From: Corynebacterium flavescens
GTDB lineage: Bacteria > Actinomycetota > Actinomycetes > Mycobacteriales > Mycobacteriaceae
DNA: 64,000 nt
NCBI RefSeq assembly: GCF_008693105.1
Contig: NZ_VXKK01000009.1
Span: forward strand, 80,966-144,965
Direction of reading: 5' to 3'
The position numbers and the translations under genes were made by a program. Shown in pieces: positions 50,200 to 59,048 of the stretch. Every line of letters starts with the position of its first letter. The stretch's first letter is position 1. The notes beneath the pieces were generated by a model. It saw only the letters and a list, made by a program, of their open reading frames with translations, was not told the DNA's origin and did no database searches.

Positions 50200-52947
50200 G
50201 TGGCTCTATACCGGAAATATCGTCCAGCAACGTTCGCAGAAGTGGTCGGCCAAGAGCAGGTCACCACTCCGCTCTCCGCCGCTCTTGATGCGGGGCGCAT
50301 CAACCATGCCTACCTATTTTCCGGCCCGCGCGGTTGCGGCAAGACTTCCTCCGCGCGGATTATGGCGCGCTCGCTCAACTGCGTGGAGGGGCCTACCTCC
50401 ACCCCGTGCGGGGTCTGCGCTTCCTGTATTTCTCTGGCGCCGGGTGGGCCTGGCAACCTGGACGTCACTGAGCTCGACGCCGCCTCCCACAACGGCGTGG
50501 AGGATATGCGTGACCTGCGCGATCGCGCGTACTTCGCCCCGGCGGAGTCGCGCTACCGCATCTTCATCATCGATGAGGCTCACATGATCACGGATTCGGG
50601 GGCGAATGCGCTGCTCAAGGTGGTGGAGGAGCCGCCGGAGCATGTCATCTTCATCTTCGCCACCACGGAGCCGGAGAAGATCATCGGCACCATCCGTTCG
50701 CGTACGCACCATTATCCTTTCCGCCTCCTGACGCCGCCGGCCATGAAGGGCCTGCTGCAGCGCACCGTGGCTTCGGAGGGCGTGGCGGTCGAGGATGCGG
50801 TCTATCCCATGATCATCCAGGCCGGCGGCGGTTCGCCGCGCGATACGCTTTCTATCCTAGACCAGCTGCTCGCGGGCGCGGGCCCGGATGGCCTGACCTA
50901 TGACCTCGCCCGGCCCCTGCTGGGCGTCACGGACGTCACCCTGCTTGACGACGCCGTCTCCGCCCTCGCCACCCACGACAAAGCCGCGCTCTTCAAGCTT
51001 GTGGACCACGTCATTGAGGCCGGCCATGAGCCGCGGCGCTTTGCCATTGACCTGCTTGATCGCCTGCGCGATCTCATGATCCTGCAGGCCGTTCCCGGTG
51101 CCTTAGAGGCCGGGCTGGTCACCGCACCTACCGATCGCGGCGAGGTGCTCTTGGCCCAAGCCCAGCGTTTTAGCGGCCCGCAGCTGACCTATCTGGCCTC
51201 CACCGTCAGTGAGAAGATCTCTGGCCTGCGCGGTGCCACCTCGCCGCGCCTGCTGCTGGAGATCCTCTGCGCGCACCTACTCATCGGTGCCTCCGCCCCA
51301 CAGGTAACTACCGGGCCCGCTAGTACACCCGCCCCTGTCGCTGCACCTCACACCATGCCTGCCGGAACTGGTGCTAGCGCTGGAAGCAGTATCGGTACCG
51401 ACGCCGCTCAAGCGGCAAGCCCCAGCGCCGCTCCCGCTGCCGGTGCCACCGCCGGTGCTGGCGACCCTGCCGCCGCTGCCGCGGCCATCATTGCTAACCG
51501 GCGTAACCGGCAGGCCAAGCAGCAGGCGCCGGCCGCTGCTCCTGCTCCCGAAGCCACCGCACCTGCCTCCCCGGCCCCTGAATCTCCGAGTGTCCCTTCG
51601 CGGACACCGGCGGCGGAGTCTCCCGCACCTCAAGAGCGCTCTGTGCCCGCGCAGGAGCAGCCCGCGCCAGAGCGAACGGCACCAGAGCCCGTCGATTTTG
51701 TGGAGCAGGTGCGCTCCCAGTGGCCGCATATTCGCAGCGAGGTGGGACGCAAGAACAAGATCGCCGAGATCATGCTGACGGAGGCTCGCGTCCTTGGCTT
51801 CCGCGACAACACGTTGGTGCTCGGGCACACCACCGGCGCGTTGGCTGAGCGTATCAACGCGGAAGCCAATAACGGCGCCATCGTGGAAACCCTGCGCCAA
51901 GAGTTCCAGCGGGACGTGGCTGTTAAGTGCGTCATCGGCACGGATCCGGTGGCCGCGGGTTTTAGCCCGCAGCGCTCAGCGCCTAAGCCGGCGTGGAATC
52001 CGAACTCCCCACACCGGGAGGCCTCCACGGCCTCCGATCAGGAGGCAGAGAGTCCTAGCCCCCAGCCGCACAAGTCAGCTTCTGCGTCTGTGCCTGCGTC
52101 TGCGTCTGCACCAGAGCCAGCGCCAGAGCCAAGGCCCCAGGAGAAACCCCAGTCAGAGCAGCAACCGCAGCAACGGCCTCAAGCGGAACAGGCAGTGCCT
52201 GTAGCCGCAGCCGACCCGTGGGGCGCACCGCGCAAGCTGGGTGGACAGGAAAGCCAAGAAGGTCAAGAGCGCCCTCGAGCGGTAGCTACGACGGGGTCGG
52301 AGCCCTCGGCAACCGCGAGTGCTGGCGAGAGTCGAGCACAGGTTCAGCCTGCGCAGCAGAGCGCGCATGCACCGGCGGCGTCGCCAGCGCCTCAGCCGGA
52401 ACCGGCAGCGGCACCGAAGCAGGCGCAAGGCCAGCAAGACGATGCTGAGCGTTCGGGTTGGCGTTCACGCATTGCCAGGGCCACCCAGGTGGCCAAGCAA
52501 CGTGACGAGGAGTTTGCCAAGACGCCGCAGTTCAGTAATGGTGTTCCGCTCCCGCCTGAGCCCGCGCCCGAGGAGGCGGAGTTCAACGCGCCGCCGGATG
52601 ATTACTATCCGGAGGACAGCGGTGCGCCTGCGCCCTCAGCGCAGCCGCAGTCCGCAGGAGCGGGCGCCCCGCAGCGAAGGCAGGCGGCACCAGCGGCACT
52701 GGCGGTACAACCCGTTGGGCAAGCTCAAGCGGCGCAACCCGGTCAGCCTGTGAAACCTGGAAGGGATGCGCAGCACGGCCATCCGGCGCCGGCGGGGCAA
52801 GCTGCGCCAGCGCGGGCATATACCCAAGATGACCAGGAGCGCGAGATGCTCGAGGAAGCGCGCAATGCAGGGGAGAGGGACCGGCGCAGCGGGCTTGAGG
52901 TCGCGATGGAACTGCTGTCGCGAGAGCTAGGTGCAAAGCGCCTGTAG
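50200..52947 (+). CDS. dnaX: DNA polymerase III gamma/tau subunit
   Basis: The 915-residue protein starts at GTG 50200 (M-A-L-Y-R-K-Y-R). It has the clamp-loader AAA+ core with Walker A G-P-R-G-C-G-K-T-S, the zinc Cys cluster (C near residue 61, then C-G-V-C-A-S-C), D-E-A-H Walker B, and the sensor segment around F-A-T-T-E-P. Domain III follows to about residue 370. The region after that is a long low-complexity stretch of Ala/Pro/Gln/Glu with a tau-like segment (FVEQVRSQWPHIRSEVGRKNK, 51695-51757) and a C-terminal helix (EMLEEARNAGERDRRSGLEVA). It loads the sliding clamp and couples polymerases at the fork. Confidence 0.93.
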   Translation: MALYRKYRPATFAEVVGQEQVTTPLSAALDAGRINHAYLFSGPRGCGKTSSARIMARSLNCVEGPTSTPCGVCASCISLAPGGPGNLDVTELDAASHNGVEDMRDLRDRAYFAPAESRYRIFIIDEAHMITDSGANALLKVVEEPPEHVIFIFATTEPEKIIGTIRSRTHHYPFRLLTPPAMKGLLQRTVASEGVAVEDAVYPMIIQAGGGSPRDTLSILDQLLAGAGPDGLTYDLARPLLGVTDVTLLDDAVSALATHDKAALFKLVDHVIEAGHEPRRFAIDLLDRLRDLMILQAVPGALEAGLVTAPTDRGEVLLAQAQRFSGPQLTYLASTVSEKISGLRGATSPRLLLEILCAHLLIGASAPQVTTGPASTPAPVAAPHTMPAGTGASAGSSIGTDAAQAASPSAAPAAGATAGAGDPAAAAAAIIANRRNRQAKQQAPAAAPAPEATAPASPAPESPSVPSRTPAAESPAPQERSVPAQEQPAPERTAPEPVDFVEQVRSQWPHIRSEVGRKNKIAEIMLTEARVLGFRDNTLVLGHTTGALAERINAEANNGAIVETLRQEFQRDVAVKCVIGTDPVAAGFSPQRSAPKPAWNPNSPHREASTASDQEAESPSPQPHKSASASVPASASAPEPAPEPRPQEKPQSEQQPQQRPQAEQAVPVAAADPWGAPRKLGGQESQEGQERPRAVATTGSEPSATASAGESRAQVQPAQQSAHAPAASPAPQPEPAAAPKQAQGQQDDAERSGWRSRIARATQVAKQRDEEFAKTPQFSNGVPLPPEPAPEEAEFNAPPDDYYPEDSGAPAPSAQPQSAGAGAPQRRQAAPAALAVQPVGQAQAAQPGQPVKPGRDAQHGHPAPAGQAAPARAYTQDDQEREMLEEARNAGERDRRSGLEVAMELLSRELGAKRL

Positions 52948-53020
52948 TCCCAGAGCGGGTCTAAGCGCGCATATGTACACTTGGGATTTGGCGAATTTAG
53001 TTAACCGTGAAAGGAATCTC

Positions 53021-53350
53021 ATGACCCAGCCAGAATCTATGCCCCAGCCCGGTGATATGAACGAGCTGCTCGCGCAGGCCGCCCGTATGCAGTCTGAACT
53101 GCAGGCCGCGCAGGAAGAAATCCTCAAGGCCCACGTAGAGGGAACAGCCGGAAACGGCCTCGTTAAGGTGACTATGACCGGTGGTGCGGAGCTGGTTGAT
53201 CTGCAGATCGATAAGTCCGTGGTTGATCCGGAGGATGTGGAGACTCTCCAGGACCTCATCATCGGTGCAATCCGTGAGGCCCACGATGCCGCTGGGCGTC
53301 TGGCGCAGGAGAAGATCGGGCCGCTGTCTCAGGGACTGGGCCCCTTCTAA
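53021..53350 (+). CDS. YbaB/EbfC family nucleoid-associated protein
   Basis: The 109-residue protein starts at ATG 53021 after AAAGG. It has the YbaB helix M-N-E-L-L-A-Q-A-A-R-M-Q, the long helix to LKAHV, then G-N-G-L-V-K-V-T-M-T-G and the end D-L-I-I-G-A-I-R-E-A-H-D-A. Homologues bind DNA as dimers. The position between dnaX and recR is conserved in many bacteria. Its exact role in replication or repair is not settled. Confidence 0.92.
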   Translation: MTQPESMPQPGDMNELLAQAARMQSELQAAQEEILKAHVEGTAGNGLVKVTMTGGAELVDLQIDKSVVDPEDVETLQDLIIGAIREAHDAAGRLAQEKIGPLSQGLGPF

Positions 53351-53499
53351 AGGTTGAGGCTCCACCTTTAAAGCCGCTGCGTTGCCGCTAATTGGGGCGG
53401 GGCGCCTCCGGCGATACACTACAAAGACTGTCGTCTCCTCTTCTTGCATGGGCAAGGAGAGCGCAGGCAGGCAGTCTTTTAACTTTTCTAAGGAGAATT

Positions 53500-54156
53500 G
53501 TGTTCGAAGGACCATTGCAGGATCTCATCGATGAGCTCTCGCGCTTGCCGGGCGTGGGCCCGAAGTCGGCGCAGCGCATCGCTTTTCACGTCTTGCACAT
53601 GGACCCCGAAGACATTGAACGCCTCCAAAACGCGCTGGGTGCCGTGCGCGATGGGGTGACCTTCTGCCGCATCTGCGGCAACATTTCCCGGGAGGAGATC
53701 TGTCGCATCTGTGTGAACTCGCAGCGCGATACGTCCACGGTATGTGTCGTGGAAGAGCACAAGGACATCCAGGTCATCGAGCGCACCGGCGAATATGACG
53801 GGCGCTATCACGTCCTCGGCGGGGCTTTGGATCCGCTGGCGAACGTAGGCCCGAAGGATCTCAATATCTCCTCGTTGCTGCAGCGTATCGGTGGGGTTCT
53901 GCCGGATAAAGAACTGGCTGATTCCACCCCGGAGAAACCGCTTTACGCACCGACCCCGGTTATCAAAGAGGTCATCTTGGCCACCGATCCGAACACGGAG
54001 GGCGAGGCCACCGCAGCCTACTTGGTGCGCCTGTTGCGGGACTTCCCGGATTTAAAAATCACGCGCCTGGCCTCCGGCATGCCTTTGGGCGGGGACCTCG
54101 AGTTCGTGGATGAGCTCACGCTCTCCCGTGCGCTTTCGGGGCGCCTGACCATTTAG
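53500..54156 (+). CDS. recR: Recombination protein RecR
   Basis: The start is GTG 53500 ([20 protein letters not shown]), 4 nt after AGGAG; the upstream frame is noncoding. The 218-residue protein has the N-terminal helix-hairpin-helix ([11 protein letters not shown]), a Cys4 zinc finger C-R-I-C ... C-R-I-C and the Toprim domain with V-V-E-E, D-P-L-A-N and D-P-N-T-E-G-E. It acts with RecO and RecF to load RecA at gaps. The last four bases overlap the end of the Lrp gene on the other strand. Confidence 0.94.
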   Translation: MFEGPLQDLIDELSRLPGVGPKSAQRIAFHVLHMDPEDIERLQNALGAVRDGVTFCRICGNISREEICRICVNSQRDTSTVCVVEEHKDIQVIERTGEYDGRYHVLGGALDPLANVGPKDLNISSLLQRIGGVLPDKELADSTPEKPLYAPTPVIKEVILATDPNTEGEATAAYLVRLLRDFPDLKITRLASGMPLGGDLEFVDELTLSRALSGRLTI

Positions 54157-55166
54157 TTTTCGGAAGTGCGCGTGCTCCAGGGGCTAATCGGCACAGCCTG
54201 CTTGGCCTGGCCGTCGGGGCGCAAAATCATCCCGTAAGTCTTTCGCATTTGGGGAATGAGCCGGTACTCCACAACGTGAAACTGCACGGGGGCTTTGTCG
54301 ATTCTTTTCAGAAGATCATTTCCATTGCCCAAGCTGTGCAAGCTTAGTACCAGTATGAGGTTGGTTTCGGAGATCACTGAGGCGCAGAACCTGGTCTCGC
54401 GCCATTCGCCGAAGAAGTCCGCGGCCTCCTCCACCTGGTCAATGGGACAGCGGGCTAAGACTACTAATCCGAGCGGGTAATCAAACAGCGGACGAGCCAC
54501 GTCGCAGCGAAAGAGTCCGTGCCCGTGGCTGATGAGCTTGTTCACAGATCTCTTGGCTTGGGCTGTGGTGATGTTCAGGCTCTTTCCAATTGCGGCGTAT
54601 GGCAGGCGCCCGTCGCAGGAGAGTAGCTCGAAGACGCGCTTATCGTCCTCGGTGAGTTCTTCGCTGAGGTAGCGCCCATCGAGTGGCGCGGGACGGCGGG
54701 GGGAAGAATCCGCGAGGAGGCCCTGGCGCCAGTGCACGCCGCCGCTGATGTGGCCGAATGCGGAGACCCGGTAGGTGGTTGCGAGCTGGAGCTCGGTAAA
54801 AGAGTTGTAGAATTCTGCGGCGAGGTCCTCTATCGATTCGGCGATGACTATGCAAAACAGGTTGTAGTCCCCTGTGGTGGTGCCGACGGTAATGACGTTC
54901 TTGCGCTGTGAAAGGAGGTCAGCGCACTCGTCGCGTTGGTTTCCCCATACCCCAATCTCGACGAAGAAACCTTTACTGCGCAGCGGGTGGTAGGCCATGC
55001 CAGTCCACGCGTGTCCGTGCTGAGATAATGCCGCCCAGCGCCTAGATACCGTGGCCTCAGAAAGCCCTGCCTTGTGCGCTACTTCCTTCCAGGGGGCGGC
55101 GGGATCAGCTTGGAGGGCGTCGACAATCTCCAAATCGATGAGATCTGTTTCTTTCATGTTTGGCAC
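54153..55166 (-). CDS. Lrp/AsnC family regulator with two AsnC modules
   Basis: The 337-residue protein has two consecutive AsnC-type units. The first (about 5-150) has the winged helix-turn-helix [19 protein letters not shown] and a ligand-binding domain. The second (about 170-330) has [22 protein letters not shown] and its own ligand domain. Double-module Lrp proteins usually control amino-acid or amino-acid-derivative genes. It is divergent from the MFS gene across 126 bp that holds a palindrome, so it likely controls the transporter and the D-aminoacylase. Its 4-nt tail overlap with recR fits an inserted module. Confidence 0.86.
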   Translation of the reverse strand: MPNMKETDLIDLEIVDALQADPAAPWKEVAHKAGLSEATVSRRWAALSQHGHAWTGMAYHPLRSKGFFVEIGVWGNQRDECADLLSQRKNVITVGTTTGDYNLFCIVIAESIEDLAAEFYNSFTELQLATTYRVSAFGHISGGVHWRQGLLADSSPRRPAPLDGRYLSEELTEDDKRVFELLSCDGRLPYAAIGKSLNITTAQAKRSVNKLISHGHGLFRCDVARPLFDYPLGLVVLARCPIDQVEEAADFFGEWRETRFCASVISETNLILVLSLHSLGNGNDLLKRIDKAPVQFHVVEYRLIPQMRKTYGMILRPDGQAKQAVPISPWSTRTSEN

Positions 55167-55219
55167 CTTGCTGTCATTTTCTTGCGCATTAAGAGCGTTA
55201 GAACCCGATTTTTTGCAGT

Positions 55220-55235
55220 ATATCGGCCGCGATAT
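55220..55235. promoter_or_regulatory. Palindrome between the Lrp and MFS genes
   Basis: ATATCG-GCCG-CGATAT is a 16-bp inverted repeat with perfect 6-bp arms. It lies 54 nt upstream of the lrp start and 58 nt before the MFS start. It is a candidate Lrp binding site. Confidence 0.4.
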
Positions 55236-55292
55236 GGCTCACTATACAATTACGCCCACAATATCGGTTGGAAGAAAGGTATCCCCGTAACT

Positions 55293-56609
55293 ATGACTAT
55301 TGTGGAAGCCCGAGTCACGGCCAAAGATGTCTATAGGAAAGTAAATCGGCGGATTCTTCCGATGCTGCTCATTTGCTATACCTTTGCCTACCTTGACCGC
55401 GTCAATATCGGATTTGCCAAGCTCCATATGCAAGAAGATATGCCCATGCTGACGGATGCCGTGTTTGGCGTCGCCTCCGGCATCTTCTTCCTGGCCTATG
55501 CAACGCTCGAGATTCCGAGCAATCTCTTGATGAATAAGATCGGTGCCCGGCGCACCATCACGCGCATCATGGTGCTGTGGGGTCTTGCCTCATCCCTGAC
55601 CATGTTCGTCACGGAGCCATGGCAGCTCTATACGCTGCGCATCATCCTCGGCATCTTCGAGGCGGGCTTTGCCCCAGGCATTATCCTCTACCTGACGTAT
55701 TGGTATCCGGCCAAGCGCATGGCTGCGGTGATGGGCGTGTACATGCTGGCCGGGCCCATCGGCTCCATTCTGGGCTCCGGAGGCTCGGCGCTTGTCATTG
55801 CGGGTTTGGATGGCGTTGGCGGGCTGTCCGGTTGGCAGTGGATGTTCCCCATCCAGGGCCTGCCGGCTGTGGCCCTCGGCATAATCTTCTGGAAGCTGAT
55901 GTCTGATACGCCTGATGAGGCCAAGTGGCTCAACAAGGAAGAGCTGGCGGTTATCCACCGCGACCGTGCGGAGACGGAAAGCAACCACACGGCCTCCCGC
56001 TTTGTCGACGCCCTGAAGAACGTGCAGGTCCACGTCATGGCACTGGCGTACTTCGGCATCATGTGCGGAATCTATGCCACGACTTTCTGGATGCCGACGA
56101 TTTTGAAGGAAAACGGCATCGAGAACAACACTGCCAACGGCCTCCTTACCGCGTTGCCTTACTTCGTGACCATTCCCGTCATGGTGCTGCTTACGCGCAG
56201 CTCCGATAGATCGCAGGATCGTTTCTGGCACGCGCTCGTCCCCACGCTGCTCGCGGCGGTGGCCTTGGTGGCCGCTGCTGTTCTCTCCGCGAACTTCTGG
56301 ATTTCCTATCTGGCGCTGTGCGTCGCGGTCTTTAGCGTGTGGGGTGCCTACACCGTCTTTTGGGCGGTTCCCTCCAAGGCCTTCGGCGGAACCGCGGCCG
56401 CAGGCGGCATTGCCTACATCAACACGATGGGCATTCTGGGCGGGTTCGTTGCCCCGATGATCATCGGATTTGTAAAGACCGCAACTGGTTCCACGGAGGG
56501 AGGCCTGCTCACTATGGTCGGGCTCTTGATTCTTTCCGCCGGTGCGCTGGTGGTGCTAAAGAAGGTGCTCTTCGACAAGGAGAAGGAGGAGGCCCCTATA
56601 GAGCTCTAG
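55293..56609 (+). CDS. MFS transporter of the anion:cation symporter (ACS) type
   Basis: The start is ATG 55293; the open frame from 55074 overlaps the regulator and is not coding. AAAGG lies 13 nt upstream. The 438-residue protein has twelve helices and ACS landmarks: Y-L-D-R-V-N-I-G-F-A-K, the L-A-Y-A-T-L-E-I-P-S-N helix and the conserved F-E-A-G-F-A-P-G-I-I-L-Y-L-T-Y-W-Y segment. Relatives import hexuronates, phthalate, tartrate or N-acyl amino acids. With a D-aminoacylase 46 nt downstream, an N-acyl-D-amino acid or similar acid anion is the likely substrate. Confidence 0.86.
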   Translation: MTIVEARVTAKDVYRKVNRRILPMLLICYTFAYLDRVNIGFAKLHMQEDMPMLTDAVFGVASGIFFLAYATLEIPSNLLMNKIGARRTITRIMVLWGLASSLTMFVTEPWQLYTLRIILGIFEAGFAPGIILYLTYWYPAKRMAAVMGVYMLAGPIGSILGSGGSALVIAGLDGVGGLSGWQWMFPIQGLPAVALGIIFWKLMSDTPDEAKWLNKEELAVIHRDRAETESNHTASRFVDALKNVQVHVMALAYFGIMCGIYATTFWMPTILKENGIENNTANGLLTALPYFVTIPVMVLLTRSSDRSQDRFWHALVPTLLAAVALVAAAVLSANFWISYLALCVAVFSVWGAYTVFWAVPSKAFGGTAAAGGIAYINTMGILGGFVAPMIIGFVKTATGSTEGGLLTMVGLLILSAGALVVLKKVLFDKEKEEAPIEL

Positions 56610-56655
56610 GAGAATTTCCTACACACCTAGGCAGATACAAGGAAGCGTTAGAAAA

Positions 56656-58245
56656 GTGACAACCACATTAATCAAGAACGCAGAGGTCATCGACGGAACC
56701 GGAAGGAAACCGGACGCCCGGGACGTCATCATCGAGGGCGACACGATTGCCTCTCTCCAGCGCCCAGGCAGCTGCGGCGGGCAGTCCTTCGACCACGTCA
56801 TCGATGGGAAGGGAAGCTATCTGTGCCCCGGTTTCATTGAGAGCCACGCGCACTCGGATAACTCCCCCTTGTTGAGCTTTGATGACACGTCGAAGATTCT
56901 GCAGGGCGTGACCACGGAGGTTGTGGGCAATTGCGGCTTTAGCCTCGCGCCCATCGCGGAGGCCTTCGAGCAAGAGTTTTATGGCCTAGTCACCCGGATT
57001 TTTCCCCGCGAGAAGTACCCGTGGAAGGATTATTCCCAGTTCCGGGCGGCGATAGAGCAATTCGAGCCGATCACCAACTACGCCGCGCTGGTGGGGCACA
57101 ACACCATCCGCATCGCGGTGCGCGGGCTGGACCCCACTCCGCCTTCCCCCTTGGAGATGCTGGAGATGCAGCGTCTGGTGGGCGAGGCGATGGAGGAAGG
57201 CGCGGTGGGGCTATCCTCCGGCCTGATTTACCCGCCCGGCGTGTTCTCGCAGCCGGATGAGCTCAACCAGTTGGTGAGCGTGTTGCCGCGCGGCGCGGTC
57301 TATAGCTCCCACATGCGCAATGAGAGCTATAACTTGGTGGCCAGCATCAATGAGACCCTCGCCGCGGTGGCCGGCAACCCCGTGCACTGCCATATTTCGC
57401 ACTTGAAGTTTGCGGATCGCTTCAGCTCCTCGTTGATGGATGAGGCAGTCACGCTTCTCGACGCCCACCGCACCGCCGGCGTCGCCCTCACCCAAGACAT
57501 CTATCCCTATACCGCGGCGAGCACCATGCTCTCCGCGCTGCTTCCGCCCTGGATGCACGAGGGAGGGAGCAGGCTTTTGTTGCAGCGCCTGCGGGATCCG
57601 GAAACGCTGCACCGGGCGGTCGAGGAGATTAATAATGATCGCTTTTCCTACGAGAACTACGCCATGGCCGCGGGCTGGGAGGGCATTGTCATAGCCAGCT
57701 CGCACAGCCACCGTTTTGATGGGATGAACCTGCTCGAGATTGCACACCAACTCTCCACCGCGCCGGGACTGGCTTTGGGGAAGATCCTGGTTGAAGAAAA
57801 CCTCGAGGCCACCATGATTGTGCATGCCATGCGGGAAGAAGATGTGGTCACGGCGCTGCGCAGTCCTTTCACGGCCATTGGTTCCGATGGGCTGCCGCTG
57901 GGCACGGGCGGAAAACCACATCCGCGTGCCTATGGTACTTTTGCCCGCATCTTGGACTTCTACGTGCGGGATAAGGCCATTCTCAGCCTTCAAGAGGCGA
58001 TAAGGCGGATGACCAGCCTGCCCGCAGGCATCTTCGGCCTGCAGGATCGCGGGAGCATCGAAGTGGGCAAGAAGGCCGACCTCGTGATCTTCGATACGGC
58101 TGGCGTGGCCGACCACGCCACATTCCAGGACCCAACCAATGGCCCTACCGGCATTAACTCCGTCTTTGTCAACGGCGTCAAGGTAGTAGAAAATGACCGC
58201 TGGCTAGAGCGCCGCGCCGGGCGCTTCGTCCGCGCCAGGCATTAG
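56656..58245 (+). CDS. N-acyl-D-amino-acid deacylase (D-aminoacylase family)
   Basis: The 529-residue amidohydrolase starts at GTG 56656. It has the family motif C-P-G-F-I-E-S-H-A-H-S-D-N with metal His/Asp, G-V-T-T-E-V-V-G-N-C-G-F-S (metal Cys) and the H-I-S-H-L-K-F segment. The last metal Asp region is I-G-S-D-G-L. It removes acyl groups from D-amino acids, releasing free D-amino acids. Paired with the ACS transporter and Lrp regulator, it forms a catabolic module for D-amino-acid derivatives, possibly from peptidoglycan or host sources. The precise acyl substrate is open. Confidence 0.88.
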   Translation: MTTTLIKNAEVIDGTGRKPDARDVIIEGDTIASLQRPGSCGGQSFDHVIDGKGSYLCPGFIESHAHSDNSPLLSFDDTSKILQGVTTEVVGNCGFSLAPIAEAFEQEFYGLVTRIFPREKYPWKDYSQFRAAIEQFEPITNYAALVGHNTIRIAVRGLDPTPPSPLEMLEMQRLVGEAMEEGAVGLSSGLIYPPGVFSQPDELNQLVSVLPRGAVYSSHMRNESYNLVASINETLAAVAGNPVHCHISHLKFADRFSSSLMDEAVTLLDAHRTAGVALTQDIYPYTAASTMLSALLPPWMHEGGSRLLLQRLRDPETLHRAVEEINNDRFSYENYAMAAGWEGIVIASSHSHRFDGMNLLEIAHQLSTAPGLALGKILVEENLEATMIVHAMREEDVVTALRSPFTAIGSDGLPLGTGGKPHPRAYGTFARILDFYVRDKAILSLQEAIRRMTSLPAGIFGLQDRGSIEVGKKADLVIFDTAGVADHATFQDPTNGPTGINSVFVNGVKVVENDRWLERRAGRFVRARH

Positions 58246-58257
58246 CGGCGAGCAGTG

Positions 58258-58302
58258 GCCAAGGCTTACGTGGCTAAGGCTTACGTGACTAAGACCTACG
58301 CA
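58258..58302. repeat. 15-bp tandem repeat, three copies
   Basis: Units GCCAAGGCTTACGTG, GCTAAGGCTTACGTG and ACTAAGACCTACGCA run head to tail. The third overlaps the last codons and stop of gatD, so unit expansion has shaped the end of that gene. Confidence 0.7.
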
Positions 58303-59047
58303 GGCGTTCGGCGCGCAGCTGCGTGACGGCGGGAATGTCGAGCGGTTCGAGCTCGGCCAGCGTGATGCCCATGGCCTTGGCCAGCAGGAGATCAGCCAGC
58401 TGGGGGTTGCGCGCAAGAGCGGGGCCGTGCATGTAGGTGGCGATGACGTTGCCCTGGACTGCGCCCTCGGCGGTGCGCTGCATGGCGCCGTCACGCAGGT
58501 CGGCGGTGGCATTGGTATCGGCATTGCCCACGCCGCGGGTGATCTCGCCGAGCGGCTGCGCGGCGGGGCCCAGGATGGTCGCGCCCATGTGGTTCTCAAA
58601 GCCGGTCAGCGGCTCGGTGAGCTCGGCGGTGATGCCAGTGCCGGTGGGGGTGGAGGCCACCTCGCCGATGGCGCGCTCCTGCATGCCGGCAGTGGTGGCG
58701 TCGATTAGCCCGACGCCGTCCACGATGCGGCCCGAAGCGCGGAAGGACTCGCCCAGGACCTGCAGGCCGGCGCAGATCGCCAGCACGGGGTGCCCGGCGG
58801 CAGCCGCCCGGCTCAATCCGCCGTCAGCGATGAGGTGCTCTGCAGCCAAAATCTGCGCGGTGTCCTCGCCACCACCCAGGGTGTAGATGTCGAGGGAATC
58901 GGGGACGGGCTCGTTGAGCTTGATGGGCAGAATCTCCGCCTTCAGTCCACGCATGCGCGCGCGCTGGCGCAGGACCAGGGCGTTTCCGTCGTCGCCGTAG
59001 GTGCCCAGCACGTCGGGGAGGACGAGGCCGATGGTGAGTTTATCCAT
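58289..59047 (-). CDS. gatD: Lipid II isoglutaminyl synthase, glutaminase subunit GatD
   Basis: The 252-residue class I glutamine amidotransferase begins DKLTIGLVLPDVLGTYGDDGN. It shows the GGGEDTAQ segment, the catalytic Cys in A-I-C-A-G-L-Q and the His in Y-M-H-G-P, matching GatD. It frees ammonia from glutamine for MurT, which amidates D-iso-glutamate of lipid II. The pair is needed for cross-linking in many Gram-positives. The murT stop lies just upstream of its start, so they are co-translated. Confidence 0.92.
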   Translation of the reverse strand: MDKLTIGLVLPDVLGTYGDDGNALVLRQRARMRGLKAEILPIKLNEPVPDSLDIYTLGGGEDTAQILAAEHLIADGGLSRAAAAGHPVLAICAGLQVLGESFRASGRIVDGVGLIDATTAGMQERAIGEVASTPTGTGITAELTEPLTGFENHMGATILGPAAQPLGEITRGVGNADTNATADLRDGAMQRTAEGAVQGNVIATYMHGPALARNPQLADLLLAKAMGITLAELEPLDIPAVTQLRAERLRRS

Positions 59048-59048
59048 G

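Noticed and set aside
53000..53020. TTAACCGTGAAAGG before the YbaB gene as a fourth copy of the intergenic repeat
   Set aside because: Only about ten bases match, with no stem structure; it contains a normal ribosome site.
56656..58245. Amidohydrolase as dihydropyrimidinase of a pyrimidine pathway
   Set aside because: Its E-S-H-A-H-S-D and G-N-C-G-F-S motifs fit D-aminoacylase, and it is paired with an Lrp regulator 10 kb from the carbamoyl-hydrolase island.
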